Shown: in pieces, positions 26,119-34,741 of the stretch
Numbering within the stretch: the stretch's first letter is position 1
Layout of the letters: every line of letters starts with the position of its first letter
Assembly (NCBI GenBank): GCA_963842835.1
Contig: CAWJIB010000003.1
Span: 124,001-188,000 of the forward strand
DNA from: Roseiarcus sp963842835
GTDB lineage: Bacteria; Pseudomonadota; Alphaproteobacteria; Rhizobiales; Beijerinckiaceae
Direction of reading: 5' to 3'
Length of the DNA: 64,000 bases
Position numbers and translations under genes: made by a program
The notes under the pieces: generated by a model
Told to the model about the DNA's origin: nothing
Databases searched by the model: none
The model's input: the letters and a program-made list of their open reading frames with translations, nothing else

Positions 26119-26676
26119 ATGGAACTGGCGTTTTTGCTTATCACCATAATCGTCAGCTCTGTAATGGCTGGGCTGGTGACTTATAAGATAAATGAGTCGA
26201 GAGAAAGCCAATGCTTCATTGGTAAAAAGGCGGAGGAGTTATTCTGTTCCGCAGAGTCAATCGACCGTGAACTATCGCGGTTCTTTGGCGATCGCTACTC
26301 TATAATCGGATCCGGCCAATGCGGCGTCTCCTCTGGAGACGAAGCATTGCAGAGAGCGGGAATTCAATTGGTCAACGCCAAGATGCTCGTCGGATTCTAT
26401 TTCCCGTCGTTATCGCCTGCTCTGGCGCGCACGATCGCGGCCGTCACGACGGCTCACGGCAGTCTCAGGGTTTGGGAAAAGGCGGGTTCGTCCGACGGCG
26501 ACAATCTCCTCATCGGCCTGGACAAGGATATCGTCGCCTTGAAGGACGCGCTCGAGGCCTTCAAGGCGGCGATTATCGAGAATGGCCGATCCGCAAGCCA
26601 TCGCGCGCCATTCGTGGCCTTCCGGCGCCCCGCCAAGCCGATGATCGCGGGACGCGTCTTGCGGGTCGCCGCCTGA
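26119..26676 (+). CDS. Hypothetical membrane-anchored protein
   Basis: 185 residues, not recognised. An N-terminal hydrophobic helix (MELAFLLITIIVSSVMAGLV) is followed by a soluble, mostly helical domain containing AEELFCSAESIDRELSRFFG and a C-terminal helix DIVALKDALEAFKAAIIENG. The first half is clearly less GC-rich than surrounding genes, and the upstream region is AT-rich, which may mark acquired sequence. ATG 26119 has GGAG 6 nt upstream; GTG 26107 is possible. The predicted location is the inner membrane with the domain on the cytoplasmic or periplasmic side undetermined. Confidence 0.6.
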   Translation: MELAFLLITIIVSSVMAGLVTYKINESRESQCFIGKKAEELFCSAESIDRELSRFFGDRYSIIGSGQCGVSSGDEALQRAGIQLVNAKMLVGFYFPSLSPALARTIAAVTTAHGSLRVWEKAGSSDGDNLLIGLDKDIVALKDALEAFKAAIIENGRSASHRAPFVAFRRPAKPMIAGRVLRVAA

Positions 26677-26703
26677 ACGCCCTCGCGTCGCCGTCACGCT
26701 ATT

Positions 26704-27486
26704 TTAAGAAGTGTCTTTTCCCCCGAACAGGCTGCCGAGCAGGCCGCCCGCCGCGCCGAGGGCCGCGCCCGCGGCGATGCCGCCCGCCGCGGAGTTGGCG
26801 CCCGTGTCGGCGCCGACCCGCGGGAGGTAGCGGCCGATTTCCTCGGCGAGGTTGAGGATCGGCATGCTCTGCAGCCAGACGTGGCCCGGACCCGTCAGCG
26901 TCGCTAGAAACAAGCCCTCGCCGCCGAACAGGATGTTCTTGAAGCCGCTCACCATCTGGATGTCGAAGCCGACGCTCGGCTCGAACAGTCCGACGTGGCC
27001 GGCGTGAACGAGCAGCCGCTCGCCGGGGGCCAGGTCGCGCTCGACGAGTTCGCCGGAGAGATCGAGCCAGACGACGCCGGGGCCCGTCACTTTTTGCAGG
27101 ATGAAGCCGTCGCCGCCGAAGAACCCGGGGCCCAAACGCTTCTGCCAGGCGAGTTCCAAGGTCACCGATTTTTGCGCGACCAGAAACGTCTCCTTGCGGC
27201 AGATCAGCGACTGGCCAGGCTGCAGCAGCGCGGGGACGATCGTGCCGGGAAAGCGCGGCGCGAACGCGACATGGCCCGCGCCGCCAGCGGTGAAGTCGGT
27301 GATGAAGAACGAGCCGCCGCCGAACGAGCGCTTCAGGCCGGCGAGCAGGCCGCCGCCGGTGTGCGTGTCCATTTTCACGGCGTCGTTCATCCAGGCCATC
27401 GTATTGGTCTGGCTGTAGACCGTCTCGCCCGGGTCGAGGTCAATCGCCACCGTCTGCATCACCGTGCCGGAAATCTCATAGCGCAT
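26704..27486 (-). CDS. AIM24/TIGR00266 family protein
   Basis: 260 residues. Family features: N-terminal YEISGTVMQTVAIDLDPGET, the Gly-rich GGGLLAGLKRSFGGGSFFIT, and LLVHAGHVGLFEPSVGFDIQ with GLFLATLTGPGHVWLQSMP. The fold is a beta-sandwich related to tryptophan-RNA-attenuator proteins; the biochemical role in bacteria is unknown (the yeast relative Aim24 is mitochondrial). The C-terminus is a Gly/Ala-rich tail (AAGGIAAGAALGAAGGLLGS), likely flexible or membrane-associated. First of three minus-strand genes spaced 50-118 bp apart. Confidence 0.88.
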   Translation of the reverse strand: MRYEISGTVMQTVAIDLDPGETVYSQTNTMAWMNDAVKMDTHTGGGLLAGLKRSFGGGSFFITDFTAGGAGHVAFAPRFPGTIVPALLQPGQSLICRKETFLVAQKSVTLELAWQKRLGPGFFGGDGFILQKVTGPGVVWLDLSGELVERDLAPGERLLVHAGHVGLFEPSVGFDIQMVSGFKNILFGGEGLFLATLTGPGHVWLQSMPILNLAEEIGRYLPRVGADTGANSAAGGIAAGAALGAAGGLLGSLFGGKDTS

Positions 27487-27536
27487 GCGAAAGCTCCCGT
27501 GGTGGTGAAGATCGGAACGACGGCGCGAGGGCCGCG

Positions 27537-28034
27537 TTATTTCGTCGCTTGAATGCTATCCGAGATCGCCTTGAGATCGCTCGCGTTGGCCTTCTCGCCG
27601 TCGGACGATCCCCAGTAATAGAGCATCAGGAACTTGCTCTTGGCGTTCGTCTTGACCAGCGTGAGACTGACGTTGGCCGGACCGTCCTTGTCCTTGCCGG
27701 TGAAGGACATGTCGAAGGCGTCGAGCCCGTTGATCTTGATGTCCTTGGTTTTCTGCGAATCCATATTGAGTTCGACGCCGCTCTTGATGAAGAACTTCAA
27801 GCCTTCCTCGGTCGCCGACTTCACGTCCTCCGCCGCGACCTGTTCGATCGCGATATAGATCGCGCCGTCGCCCGAGGTCGCCTCGACGCCCTCGTCATAG
27901 GTTTTGGGATCCCAGGATTTGGGAATGCTGACGGTGGCGATCGGATCGTCGGAAGGAATCGGAAAGGTCGCGGCGCTCGCTGTCGACACGGCGAGGCTCA
28001 AAGCAAGCATCGCGAGGAAAACAAGACGAGTCAT
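27537..28034 (-). CDS. Secreted hypothetical protein, about 165 residues
   Basis: Sec signal peptide MTRLVFLAMLALSLAVSTAS with cleavage after ASA, then a mature domain with IPSDDPIATVSIPKSWDPKT and a conserved-looking SFTGKDKDGPANVSLTLVKT. It is Lys/Asp-rich and probably periplasmic. The layout (an N-terminal strand IPSDDPIATVSIPKSW, then many charged residues) resembles small lipid- or protein-binding periplasmic proteins, but no family is recognised. ATG 28034 is preceded by GGAGG at good spacing. It lies 117 bp downstream of the next secreted protein gene and may be cotranscribed. Confidence 0.7.
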   Translation of the reverse strand: MTRLVFLAMLALSLAVSTASAATFPIPSDDPIATVSIPKSWDPKTYDEGVEATSGDGAIYIAIEQVAAEDVKSATEEGLKFFIKSGVELNMDSQKTKDIKINGLDAFDMSFTGKDKDGPANVSLTLVKTNAKSKFLMLYYWGSSDGEKANASDLKAISDSIQATK

Positions 28035-28151
28035 GGTCGAACCTCCAGCGGATTGGTCAAGAGACGGGACATAGGTCCGCCTCATGACGAGGCAGCGACA
28101 TCGAAGCGAGGGGCGAGCCGGCGAGCCCGCCGCCTTTCCAAAATGCCGGGC

Positions 28152-29420
28152 CTATTGGTTGGCGGCCGCGACGATATCGAGCTTGCTGACGAAGGCGGCG
28201 GGATCGCTGATCGCCATGAAGTCGGCGGCCTTGAGCGCGCCGTTCTTGGCCTTGATCGAGATCGTGAGGTTCTTCGGCGTAGCGATGAACTTTTGCGCCT
28301 CGGCGGCGACCTTCAGCGCGGAAGGGTCGCCCCCCAGAAACATCGGCGCCATCTGGCCGGTCATCGCCGACCATTGCTTCTTGAGCGCGTCCGGCGTCGC
28401 GCCTTGCTGCTTGGCGTAGAGCGCGAGCGCCTTTTCAAAGAGGCCGGAATTGACGACCTTGATCTCCAGCGAGGATATGCTGCAACCGAGCAGCGCCTGC
28501 ATGCGGGCGTCGCTGTCGGTCCCGAACAAGCCGGGATCGATGTCGCCGAAATTCGCCTTCAAGCCGAGGGCGCCCATTTTCGCGCCCTCGATCGTCAGCT
28601 CGTCGAGCGAAAATTTTTTGGCGTCGGCCTGATAATTGGCGCCGATCACCATCGCCAGTTCGACCTTGGAATAGCCGAGTTCGGCGAGATTCTTGCCGAA
28701 CTCCGAATCGGGCGAGGGCTCGATGATCAGCCCCGTGAGTTTCGTGGAGCCTTGCTTGAGCGCATCGCCGGCGTAGTCGCCGCGCAGTTCGACGGCGGCG
28801 AAAGCCACATGGATCGTCTTGCCGGGTCCGCTCTGCTTGTCCGGCGCCACGATGTCGAGCGACTCCCAGGTCAGGCGGCTCAGGCGTCCCTTCTGGGCGG
28901 CGTCCGCTGGCGCGCCGATGGCCTTCAAAGCTTCGGCGACGTTCAGGCCCTCCAGGCGAAGGGCGCCGGACTTGACCGAGACGGGCGCGCCCTCGTCCGT
29001 TCCGGACGCCTCCATTCCCGCGAACTCGAGTTTGTCCACCTTGCCGCCGTCAACATTGCTCGCGGCGAGGTCGTGAATATGGATCTTGGTCCCGTCTTTC
29101 GCGGTGATGTCGATCGAGGGAATCGAAATCTTATCGGCCTTCAATTTCTCGACGAGGGCGCGCTCGTCGGCTTCGGACGTGTCCGGCGTCAGCATCTCGA
29201 CGATTTCGTTCTTGCTCAAATTGGTGTTGGCGAACTCCGCGTGCTTGATGGCGAACACGCCGCCGTCCTTCGCCTTCGCGGTGAAGTCGTCGAGCGTCAC
29301 ATCGCCGCTGTCGCCGGTCGGCCAGGCGAAAGCCGAGGCAGCGAGAATCGACGTCCCCGCGATCAGCGCGAGAGCGATCAAGCGTGCGCGACCGCTCGCG
29401 CGATTGGGATGACGAAGCAT
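28152..29420 (-). CDS. Secreted hypothetical protein, about 420 residues
   Basis: Signal peptide (ARLIALALIAGTSILAASAF, cleavage near AFA-WP) followed by about 390 residues of repeated short amphipathic strands with many Asp/Lys/Gly, e.g. ISIPSIDITAKDGTKIHIHD and GYSKVELAMVIGANYQADA. The pattern resembles periplasmic beta-rich proteins of the DUF945/AsmA kind, but I cannot assign a family. Two adjacent genes also encode exported or envelope-type proteins, suggesting a shared envelope role. The 308 bp upstream to the NadQ gene hold no supportable gene. Confidence 0.7.
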   Translation of the reverse strand: MLRHPNRASGRARLIALALIAGTSILAASAFAWPTGDSGDVTLDDFTAKAKDGGVFAIKHAEFANTNLSKNEIVEMLTPDTSEADERALVEKLKADKISIPSIDITAKDGTKIHIHDLAASNVDGGKVDKLEFAGMEASGTDEGAPVSVKSGALRLEGLNVAEALKAIGAPADAAQKGRLSRLTWESLDIVAPDKQSGPGKTIHVAFAAVELRGDYAGDALKQGSTKLTGLIIEPSPDSEFGKNLAELGYSKVELAMVIGANYQADAKKFSLDELTIEGAKMGALGLKANFGDIDPGLFGTDSDARMQALLGCSISSLEIKVVNSGLFEKALALYAKQQGATPDALKKQWSAMTGQMAPMFLGGDPSALKVAAEAQKFIATPKNLTISIKAKNGALKAADFMAISDPAAFVSKLDIVAAANQ

Positions 29421-29728
29421 GGTCTGGACCCCCCTCTGGCCGAGATTCCCGCGACGAGCGAAGAACCGGCGCGCACATTTGCCCAGCTTCGAGCTTTTGG
29501 CAATGGACCTTCCCCTGCGGCACGCTCCCTCGCGGGCCGCCCGCCTTGCCGCGCTCGGCGTTCCGCGGGCCGCATCCCTCTGGGGTCGCGGTGAATTCGC
29601 TGATTTGGGCCCGCCGCCGGCGCGCGGACGATCCCACGCCCGAGAGCCGAGCGTTTCCGGACCCGTTTGCGGCGCGGCGGATTCGAGCTAAATCCTGAGC
29701 GGACGGCGAATTGGGCGAGGACTGCGCG

Positions 29729-30694
29729 ATGGCGGGGCGGGCCGAAGGGAGAATGGCCGATGAACTCGCGCCGCCGATCGCCGTCGAACTCATCGCCGTG
29801 CTGGTCGCCGTCGCCGAGGGGCGACCGAAGGTGATGACGATCGACGACGGCCTGGCGCTGCCTTCGGGACCGTTCGAGGTCGGGCATCGCTCGTTGCAGT
29901 CGGGCCTGCGCGCCTGGGTGGAGCGGCAGACGCATCATCCCATCGGCTACGTCGAGCAGCTCTACACCTTCGCCGATCGCGACCGGCGCGGCCGCGCCGA
30001 AGGGGCGAGGGCGATCTCGATCAGCTATCTCGGGTTGACGCGCGCCCAGGACGCGGCGGCGCCGCACGCCGGCTGGCGCGACTGGTACGATTATTTCCCG
30101 TGGGAGGATCATCGGGCCGGCGCGCCGGGCCTCATCGGCGAAACGCTCGCGCCGAGTTTGCGCGCATGGGCGGACGGCGCGCCCGAAGCGGCGACGCGAC
30201 AGACGCGCTGGCGCCGCGCCGCCATCGCTTTCGGCCTCGAGGGCCGTCGTTGGAACGAAGAGCTCGTGTTGCAGCGCTACGAACTGCTGTTCGAGGCGGG
30301 CCTCGTCCCCGAGTCGCATCGCCAAGAGCGGGATTATGAGCGGACTTCCGCGCGCGAGGCGGCGGGCCGCGCGATGAACGGCGATCATCGCCGGATTCTC
30401 GCCACCGGCATTGCGCGGCTGCGCGCCAAAATCAAATATAATCCGGTAGTGTTCGAGCTGATGCCCGCGACCTTCACGCTGTCGCAGTTGCAGCGCTGCG
30501 TCGAGGCTTTGGCCGGGCTTCTCGTTCACAAGCCGAATTTCCGTCGGCTCATCGAGCAGCAAGACCTGGTCGAGGAAACCGGCGAGAGCGCGGCGGATAC
30601 GGGCGGGCGTCCCGCCAAGCTCTATCGGTTCCGCTCGGGGGTGCGCGAGGAGCGCGCCGTCGCCGGCACGAAATTGCCGCTCGCGAGGCCTTGA
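29729..30694 (+). CDS. nadQ: Nudix-like transcriptional regulator of NAD biosynthesis (NadQ/NrtR type)
   Basis: 321 residues. The N-terminal domain (about 10-150) has a Nudix-like fold: LPSGPFEVGHRSLQSGLRAW and HPIGYVEQLYTFADRDR, but the catalytic Nudix box is not conserved, as expected for a regulator that only senses a ligand. The C-terminal winged helix (about 230-300) contains NPVVFELMPATFTLSQLQRC, the family DNA-binding segment. From memory of comparative genomics, this type (COG4111) controls nadABC in Rhizobiales. Two matching operators lie between this gene and nadA. ATG 29729 has GAGGA 7 nt upstream; ATG 29753 is possible. Its TGA is embedded in the -35 hexamer of the nadA promoter. 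Confidence 0.8.
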   Translation: MAGRAEGRMADELAPPIAVELIAVLVAVAEGRPKVMTIDDGLALPSGPFEVGHRSLQSGLRAWVERQTHHPIGYVEQLYTFADRDRRGRAEGARAISISYLGLTRAQDAAAPHAGWRDWYDYFPWEDHRAGAPGLIGETLAPSLRAWADGAPEAATRQTRWRRAAIAFGLEGRRWNEELVLQRYELLFEAGLVPESHRQERDYERTSAREAAGRAMNGDHRRILATGIARLRAKIKYNPVVFELMPATFTLSQLQRCVEALAGLLVHKPNFRRLIEQQDLVEETGESAADTGGRPAKLYRFRSGVREERAVAGTKLPLARP

Positions 30695-30719
30695 CAGATG
30701 TTATACTCATGATAAGTAT
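30691..30719 (+). promoter_or_regulatory. Promoter of nadABC
   Basis: TTGACA at 30691-30696 and, after 17 nt, AAGTAT at 30714-30719 as the best -10. The -10 lies inside the first operator palindrome, so a bound repressor would block RNA polymerase. The TTGACA overlaps the stop codon of the regulator gene. Confidence 0.6.
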
Positions 30720-30720
30720 A
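30702..30720. promoter_or_regulatory. Operator 1 upstream of nadA
   Basis: TATACTCATGATAAGTATA, a 19-bp imperfect palindrome centred on 30711. It shares the pattern TATrCTCA-N3-TrAGTATA with operator 2 and overlaps the promoter -10. It is the likely binding site of the Nudix-like regulator encoded immediately upstream. Confidence 0.75.
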
Positions 30721-30727
30721 TCTTCCA

Positions 30728-30746
30728 TATGCTCAACATGAGTATA
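30728..30746. promoter_or_regulatory. Operator 2 upstream of nadA
   Basis: TATGCTCAACATGAGTATA, a second 19-bp palindrome centred on 30737, 26 bp from the centre of operator 1 and 4 bp before the nadA start codon. The two sites match at 13 of 16 non-spacer positions or better and sit at two-and-a-half helical turns. Confidence 0.7.
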
Positions 30747-30750
30747 AAAA

Positions 30751-31734
30751 ATGACTGTGCATGTGGAAACGCCAGCCGGGGTTAGCCGGCTTTACGAACG
30801 TGTCGCGCGCGTGATTCCGCCGATGGAATGGCCGGTCTTCGCGGCGGACATCGAGGCCATCGCGGAGCTGAAGAAGCGCCGCGACGCGGTGATCCTCGCG
30901 CATAATTACCAGACGCCGGAAATCTTCCACTGCGTCGCCGATTTCGTCGGCGACAGCCTGGCGCTGGCGCGCGAAGCGGCGAAGGTCGACGCGCGCGTCA
31001 TCGTGATGGCGGGCGTGCATTTCATGGCCGAGACCGCCAAGCTGCTCAATCCCGAGAAGACCGTCCTGATGCCCGACCTTCGCGCCGGCTGTTCGCTCGC
31101 CGAGTCGATCACGGCCGAGGACGTGCGCGCGCTACGGCGGCGTTTTCCCGGCGTTCCCGTCGTCACCTATGTCAACACCTCGGCGGCGGTGAAGGCGGAG
31201 TCGGATGTCTGCTGCACCTCCGGAAACGCACGCCGGGTCGTCGAGTCGCTCGGCGCTCCGCGCGTCATCATGCTGCCCGACAAATATCTGGCGGCGAACG
31301 TCGCCAATCAAACGAAGGTCGAGATCATCCCCTGGGACGGGCGCTGCGAAGTGCACGAGCTCTTCACGCGCGCCGACGTGCGCCAGTTGCGCGAGGACCA
31401 TCCCGGCGTCGTCGTGCTCGCCCATCCCGAATGCCCGCCGGAGGTCATCGACGAAGCGGACTTCGCCGGCTCGACCGCGCAAATGTCGGCCTATGTCGGC
31501 GAGCGCAGGCCGCCGCAAGTCGTGCTGCTCACGGAATGTTCGATGAGCGACAACGTTGCGGTTCATCATCCCGACATCGACTTCGTCCGCCCGTGCAACC
31601 TCTGCCCGCACATGAAGCGGATCACGCTCGCCAATATCCGGCGCGCGCTGGAGGAGAACCTTCACGAGGTGACTATCGACCCGGCGATCGCCGCGCGCGC
31701 GCGACGCGCAGTCGAAAGGATGATCGCGCTGTGA
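30751..31734 (+). CDS. nadA: Quinolinate synthase
   Basis: 327-residue [4Fe-4S] enzyme that condenses iminoaspartate with dihydroxyacetone phosphate to quinolinate. Cluster ligands Cys114 (LRAGCSLA), Cys199 (DGRCEVH) and Cys285 (CNLCPHMKR) show the family spacing of about 85 residues. The internal repeats typical of NadA are visible (VILAHNYQ, VVTYVNTSA, VVLAHPECP). There is no clear ribosome site before ATG 30751, only an A-rich stretch, so the leader is very short. It overlaps nadB by 4 bp. Confidence 0.96.
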   Translation: MTVHVETPAGVSRLYERVARVIPPMEWPVFAADIEAIAELKKRRDAVILAHNYQTPEIFHCVADFVGDSLALAREAAKVDARVIVMAGVHFMAETAKLLNPEKTVLMPDLRAGCSLAESITAEDVRALRRRFPGVPVVTYVNTSAAVKAESDVCCTSGNARRVVESLGAPRVIMLPDKYLAANVANQTKVEIIPWDGRCEVHELFTRADVRQLREDHPGVVVLAHPECPPEVIDEADFAGSTAQMSAYVGERRPPQVVLLTECSMSDNVAVHHPDIDFVRPCNLCPHMKRITLANIRRALEENLHEVTIDPAIAARARRAVERMIAL

Positions 31735-33277
31735 GCGCGGGCCTGCATACGCTCGACGGCCGCGTCGCGATCGTCGGCGCCGGGATCGCCGGATTGATGA
31801 CGGCGTTGCGCCTCGCGCCGCGCCCGGTCGTCCTCGTTTCCAAGGCGCCGCTGGGCGTCGAAGCCTCGACCCTTTGGGCGCAAGGCGGCCTCGCCGCCGC
31901 GCTCGGGTGCGACGACAGCCCGGAGCTGCACGCGGCCGACACGCTCGCCGCAGGCGACGGGCTCTGCGCGCCTGGTATCGTCGAACGCTTCACCCGCGCC
32001 GCTCCGCAAGCGATCGATGAGCTCGCGCGCCTCGGCGTCGCGTTCGATCGCGTCGGCGCCGGCGGCTTCGCGCTGGGGTTGGAGGCGGCGCACGGGCGCC
32101 GCCGCATCGTTCACGCCGGCGGCGACGGCACGGGGCGCGAGCTGATGCGCGCGCTCGTCGCCGCCGCGCGCCGCACGCCCTCCATTCGCGTGCTCGAAGG
32201 ATTTGAAGCGCGCCGGATTGTCGTCGAGGACGGAGCAGTGCGCGGGCTTCTCGTCGTCGGGCCGGCCGGGCCGCTCATGCTGGCGGCGGACAAAGTCGTC
32301 ATCGCCGCCGGCGGCGTCGGCGGGCTTTACGAGGACAGCACGAATCCCAGCGGTAGTTTCGGCCAGGGCCTCGCGCTCGCCGCGCGAGCCGGCGCCGAAC
32401 TCGCCGACCCCGAATTCGTGCAATTCCATCCGACCGCGTTCGACGGACCGGCGCGGCCGATGCCGCTCGTCAGCGAAGCCGTGCGCGGCGAAGGCGCGGT
32501 GCTCATCGACGAGACCGGCGAGCGCTTCATGGCCGGCAGTCCAGGCGCCGAACTGGCGCCGCGCGACGTCGTCGCGCGCGCGATTTGGCGCCGGCGCGCC
32601 GAGGGCCATCGCGTGTTCCTCGATGCGCGTCAGGCGCTTGGCGATCGGTTCGCGACGCGCTTTCCCGTCATCGCCGCGTTCTGCCGCGAGGCGGGAATCG
32701 ATCCCGCGCGCCAGCCGATCCCGGTGCGCCCCGCCGCGCATTATCACATGGGCGGAATTGCAGTGGACGCGGAAGGGCGCAGCTCGTTGCGCGGCCTCTG
32801 GGCCTGCGGCGAAGCCGCCTCGACCGGCCTGCACGGCGCCAATCGCCTGGCGAGCAATTCCTTGACCGAGGCCGTGGTTTTTGCAGGCGCCGTCGCCGAG
32901 AGCGTCGCTGGGGCGTCGTTCGCGCGGGGGCGCCGCCGCGTCCGCCGAAAGCGCCGCCGGCCGCCGATCCCGCCGCCGTGCGGCCGATCCTCTCGGCCAC
33001 CGCGGGAGTGATGCGCAACGGCGAAGACCTGGCGCAAGCCGTCGCCTCTCTGGCGCCGTTGGCGCTCGGGGTCGGGCCCTGCGCCGATCCTGCCGCGGTC
33101 GCGCTGATGATCGCGGTCGCCGCCTTGCAGCGCCGGGAGAGCCGCGGCGCGCATTGCCGAGCCGATTTTCCTGACAAGGCGAGCGAGGCGCGTCGCACGA
33201 CGCTGCGGCTCGATTCGGCGCTCGCTTTCGCCCGCGATTGCGCGCCGACGGCGCTCGCGCGGAGGGCTTTGGCATGA
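31731..33277 (+). pseudogene. nadB: L-aspartate oxidase NadB, single-base frameshift in the C-terminal part
   Basis: FAD enzyme that oxidises L-aspartate to iminoaspartate for NadA. GTG 31731 overlaps the nadA stop (GTGA). FAD motif VAIVGAGIAGLMTALRLAP, the WAQGGLAAAL segment, HPTAFDG and the C-terminal ACGEAASTGLHGANRLASNS are intact. After GASFARG the frame becomes Arg-rich and stops at 33011, whereas the expected C-terminal helical domain (ILSATAGVMRNGEDLAQAVA to ARDCAPTALARRALA) continues in another frame to 33277. Adding one G to the G run near 32927-32931 restores a 515-residue protein (1547 bp, 3n+2). It is in an essential-looking operon with intact neighbours, so a sequencing indel is the simpler reading. 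Confidence 0.88.
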
Positions 33278-34119
33278 ACCGACTTCCCACGATCATGACC
33301 GAACCGATCGTGCGCGCGGCGCTGCTCGAAGATCTCGGCCGCGCCGGCGACATCACCACCGACGCGATCGCGCGCAGCGACCTCCCGACGACGACGGCGC
33401 TGGTCGCGCGCCAAAGCGGCGTCGTGGCCGGGCTCGATCTGGCGGCGCTAGCCTTCCGCCTGATCGATCCGGCGATCGTCCTCACGGAGCAGCGGCTCGA
33501 CGGCGCGCGCGTCGCGCCGGGCGAGACGATCGCGCTCGTCGACGGCCCGGCGCGCGGCATTCTGACCGCCGAACGCGTCGCGCTGAATTTCCTCAGCCGC
33601 CTCAGCGGCGTCGCGTCGGCGACGGCTTCGCTCGTCGCCGCAGTCGCGGGAACGCGCGCGCGCATCGTCTGCACGCGCAAGACCACGCCGCTATTGCGCG
33701 CAATCGAGAAATATGCGGTGCGCGCCGGCGGCGGCGCCAATCATCGCTTCGGCCTCGACGACGCCGCGCTGATCAAGGACAATCACATCGCGATCGCGGG
33801 CGGGGTCGCCACGGCGATCGAGCGCGTGCGCGCGCATGTCGGGCATCTCGTCAAGATCGAAGTCGAGGTCGATACGCTCGGCCAACTCGAAGAGGCGCTT
33901 CGGGTCGGCGTCGACGCCGCGCTGCTCGACAATATGTCGCTCGAAGACCTGCGCCGCGCGGTGGCCATGATCGCCGGCCGCGCGATCTCGGAAGCCTCGG
34001 GCCGCGTGACCGAGGAGACCGCGCCCGCGATCGCCGCGACCGGCGTCGATCTCATTTCCGTGGGTTGGCTGACGCACAGCGCGCCGATCCTGGATATCGG
34101 GCTGGATTATCGAGGCTAG
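33274..34119 (+). CDS. nadC: Nicotinate-nucleotide pyrophosphorylase (quinolinate phosphoribosyltransferase)
   Basis: 281-residue enzyme that turns quinolinate and PRPP into nicotinate mononucleotide. Motifs: ALLEDLGRAGDITTDAIA, LNFLSRLSGVASAT, CTRKTTPLLRAIEKYAVRAG (quinolinate binding), HRFGLDDAALIKDNH and VEVDTLGQLEEAL. It overlaps the restored nadB stop by 4 bp (ATGA), completing the nadABC operon under the NadQ-type regulator. Confidence 0.96.
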   Translation: MNRLPTIMTEPIVRAALLEDLGRAGDITTDAIARSDLPTTTALVARQSGVVAGLDLAALAFRLIDPAIVLTEQRLDGARVAPGETIALVDGPARGILTAERVALNFLSRLSGVASATASLVAAVAGTRARIVCTRKTTPLLRAIEKYAVRAGGGANHRFGLDDAALIKDNHIAIAGGVATAIERVRAHVGHLVKIEVEVDTLGQLEEALRVGVDAALLDNMSLEDLRRAVAMIAGRAISEASGRVTEETAPAIAATGVDLISVGWLTHSAPILDIGLDYRG

Positions 34120-34120
34120 G

Positions 34121-34145
34121 ACGGCGCCTAGAGCGCGCCGTCTTT
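34121..34145 (+). terminator. Possible weak terminator after nadC
   Basis: ACGGCGC (34121-34127) and GCGCCGT (34135-34141) can form a 7-bp stem directly after the nadC stop, followed by CTTTA rather than a long T run. It overlaps the start of the dispersed repeat at 34128. Confidence 0.35.
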
Positions 34146-34204
34146 AGATTGAACCAGACCTCTGCCGTCATCGCGAGCGAAGCGTGGCGATCCAGAGATC
34201 GTGA
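34128..34204 (+). repeat. Dispersed 39-bp repeat followed by an intact REP-type repeat
   Basis: 34128-34166 starts CTAGAGCGCGCCGTCTTTAG and is repeated at 56720-56758 with a few transitions. 34167-34204 is the full REP-type unit (GTCATCGCGAGCGAAGCGTG through GATCGTGA). The same compound order (39-bp repeat then REP) occurs at 56720-56786. Confidence 0.85.
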
Positions 34205-34275
34205 CGCCCGCTTATTGGCCCGCAGAGCGCCCTCGCGGGTGTTGTGAGCGCCGCCAACTCTATCGACAATCAGCT

Positions 34276-34310
34276 CGATCGCCGGATCGCCACGCTTCGC
34301 TCGCGATGAC
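34276..34310 (-). repeat. REP-type dispersed repeat, inverted copy
   Basis: CGATCGCCGGATCGCCACGC through CGCGATGAC, inverted relative to 34167-34204, so the two form a pair about 70 bp apart downstream of nadC. Confidence 0.85.
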
Positions 34311-34741
34311 GGACGCAACGGATCGACCTTAAGGCAGAACGCTCTGACAAAACGCGTTGGGCCCCGGCGCATTCAAGCGGAGCGGGGCCCTGTTTCGCTT
34401 CTGCGAAACGATCTGGGATGTCACAGATGACATTGCAGCGCTTGAGACGCTTGGCCTTCGCGTCCGCGGCCGCAAGGTGAAGATCAAATTTTCTGAGACG
34501 CCGTTCCGCCTTGACATATGGGGCGGCCTTGGCGTCGTGACCTCGACGAAATCGAGGTCAGATATTCTGACCCGGCGGAGTCATGGCTACTCCGTTTTTT
34601 CTGCCGATCCTCACCGTGAGGCCGGCGCTCCCTTGTCTACGCATCGCTCGCGCGACTCTCGACAATAAACGAAGATTCCGCCTCAATCGCGGTCCTGTCA
34701 ACTCAAATTTTTCGCTCCAATTTTCGCTTCGTCCGGGACGT
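34311..34741. other. Intergenic region with a strong hairpin; no firm gene
   Basis: A plus-strand frame from TTG 34357 to 34668 encodes FRFCETIWDVTDDIAALETL and RVRGRKVKIKFSETPFRLDI, which look protein-like, but there is no ribosome site and the C-terminal third is low quality; it may be a gene remnant. A perfect 9-bp stem with loop CGAAA lies at 34538-34560 (TGACCTCGA / TCGAGGTCA). It has no T tract, so a rho-independent terminator is not supported. Confidence 0.35.

Noticed and set aside
34538..34560. Perfect 9-bp hairpin considered as a terminator
   Set aside because: Not followed by a T tract on either strand; left as an unexplained hairpin.
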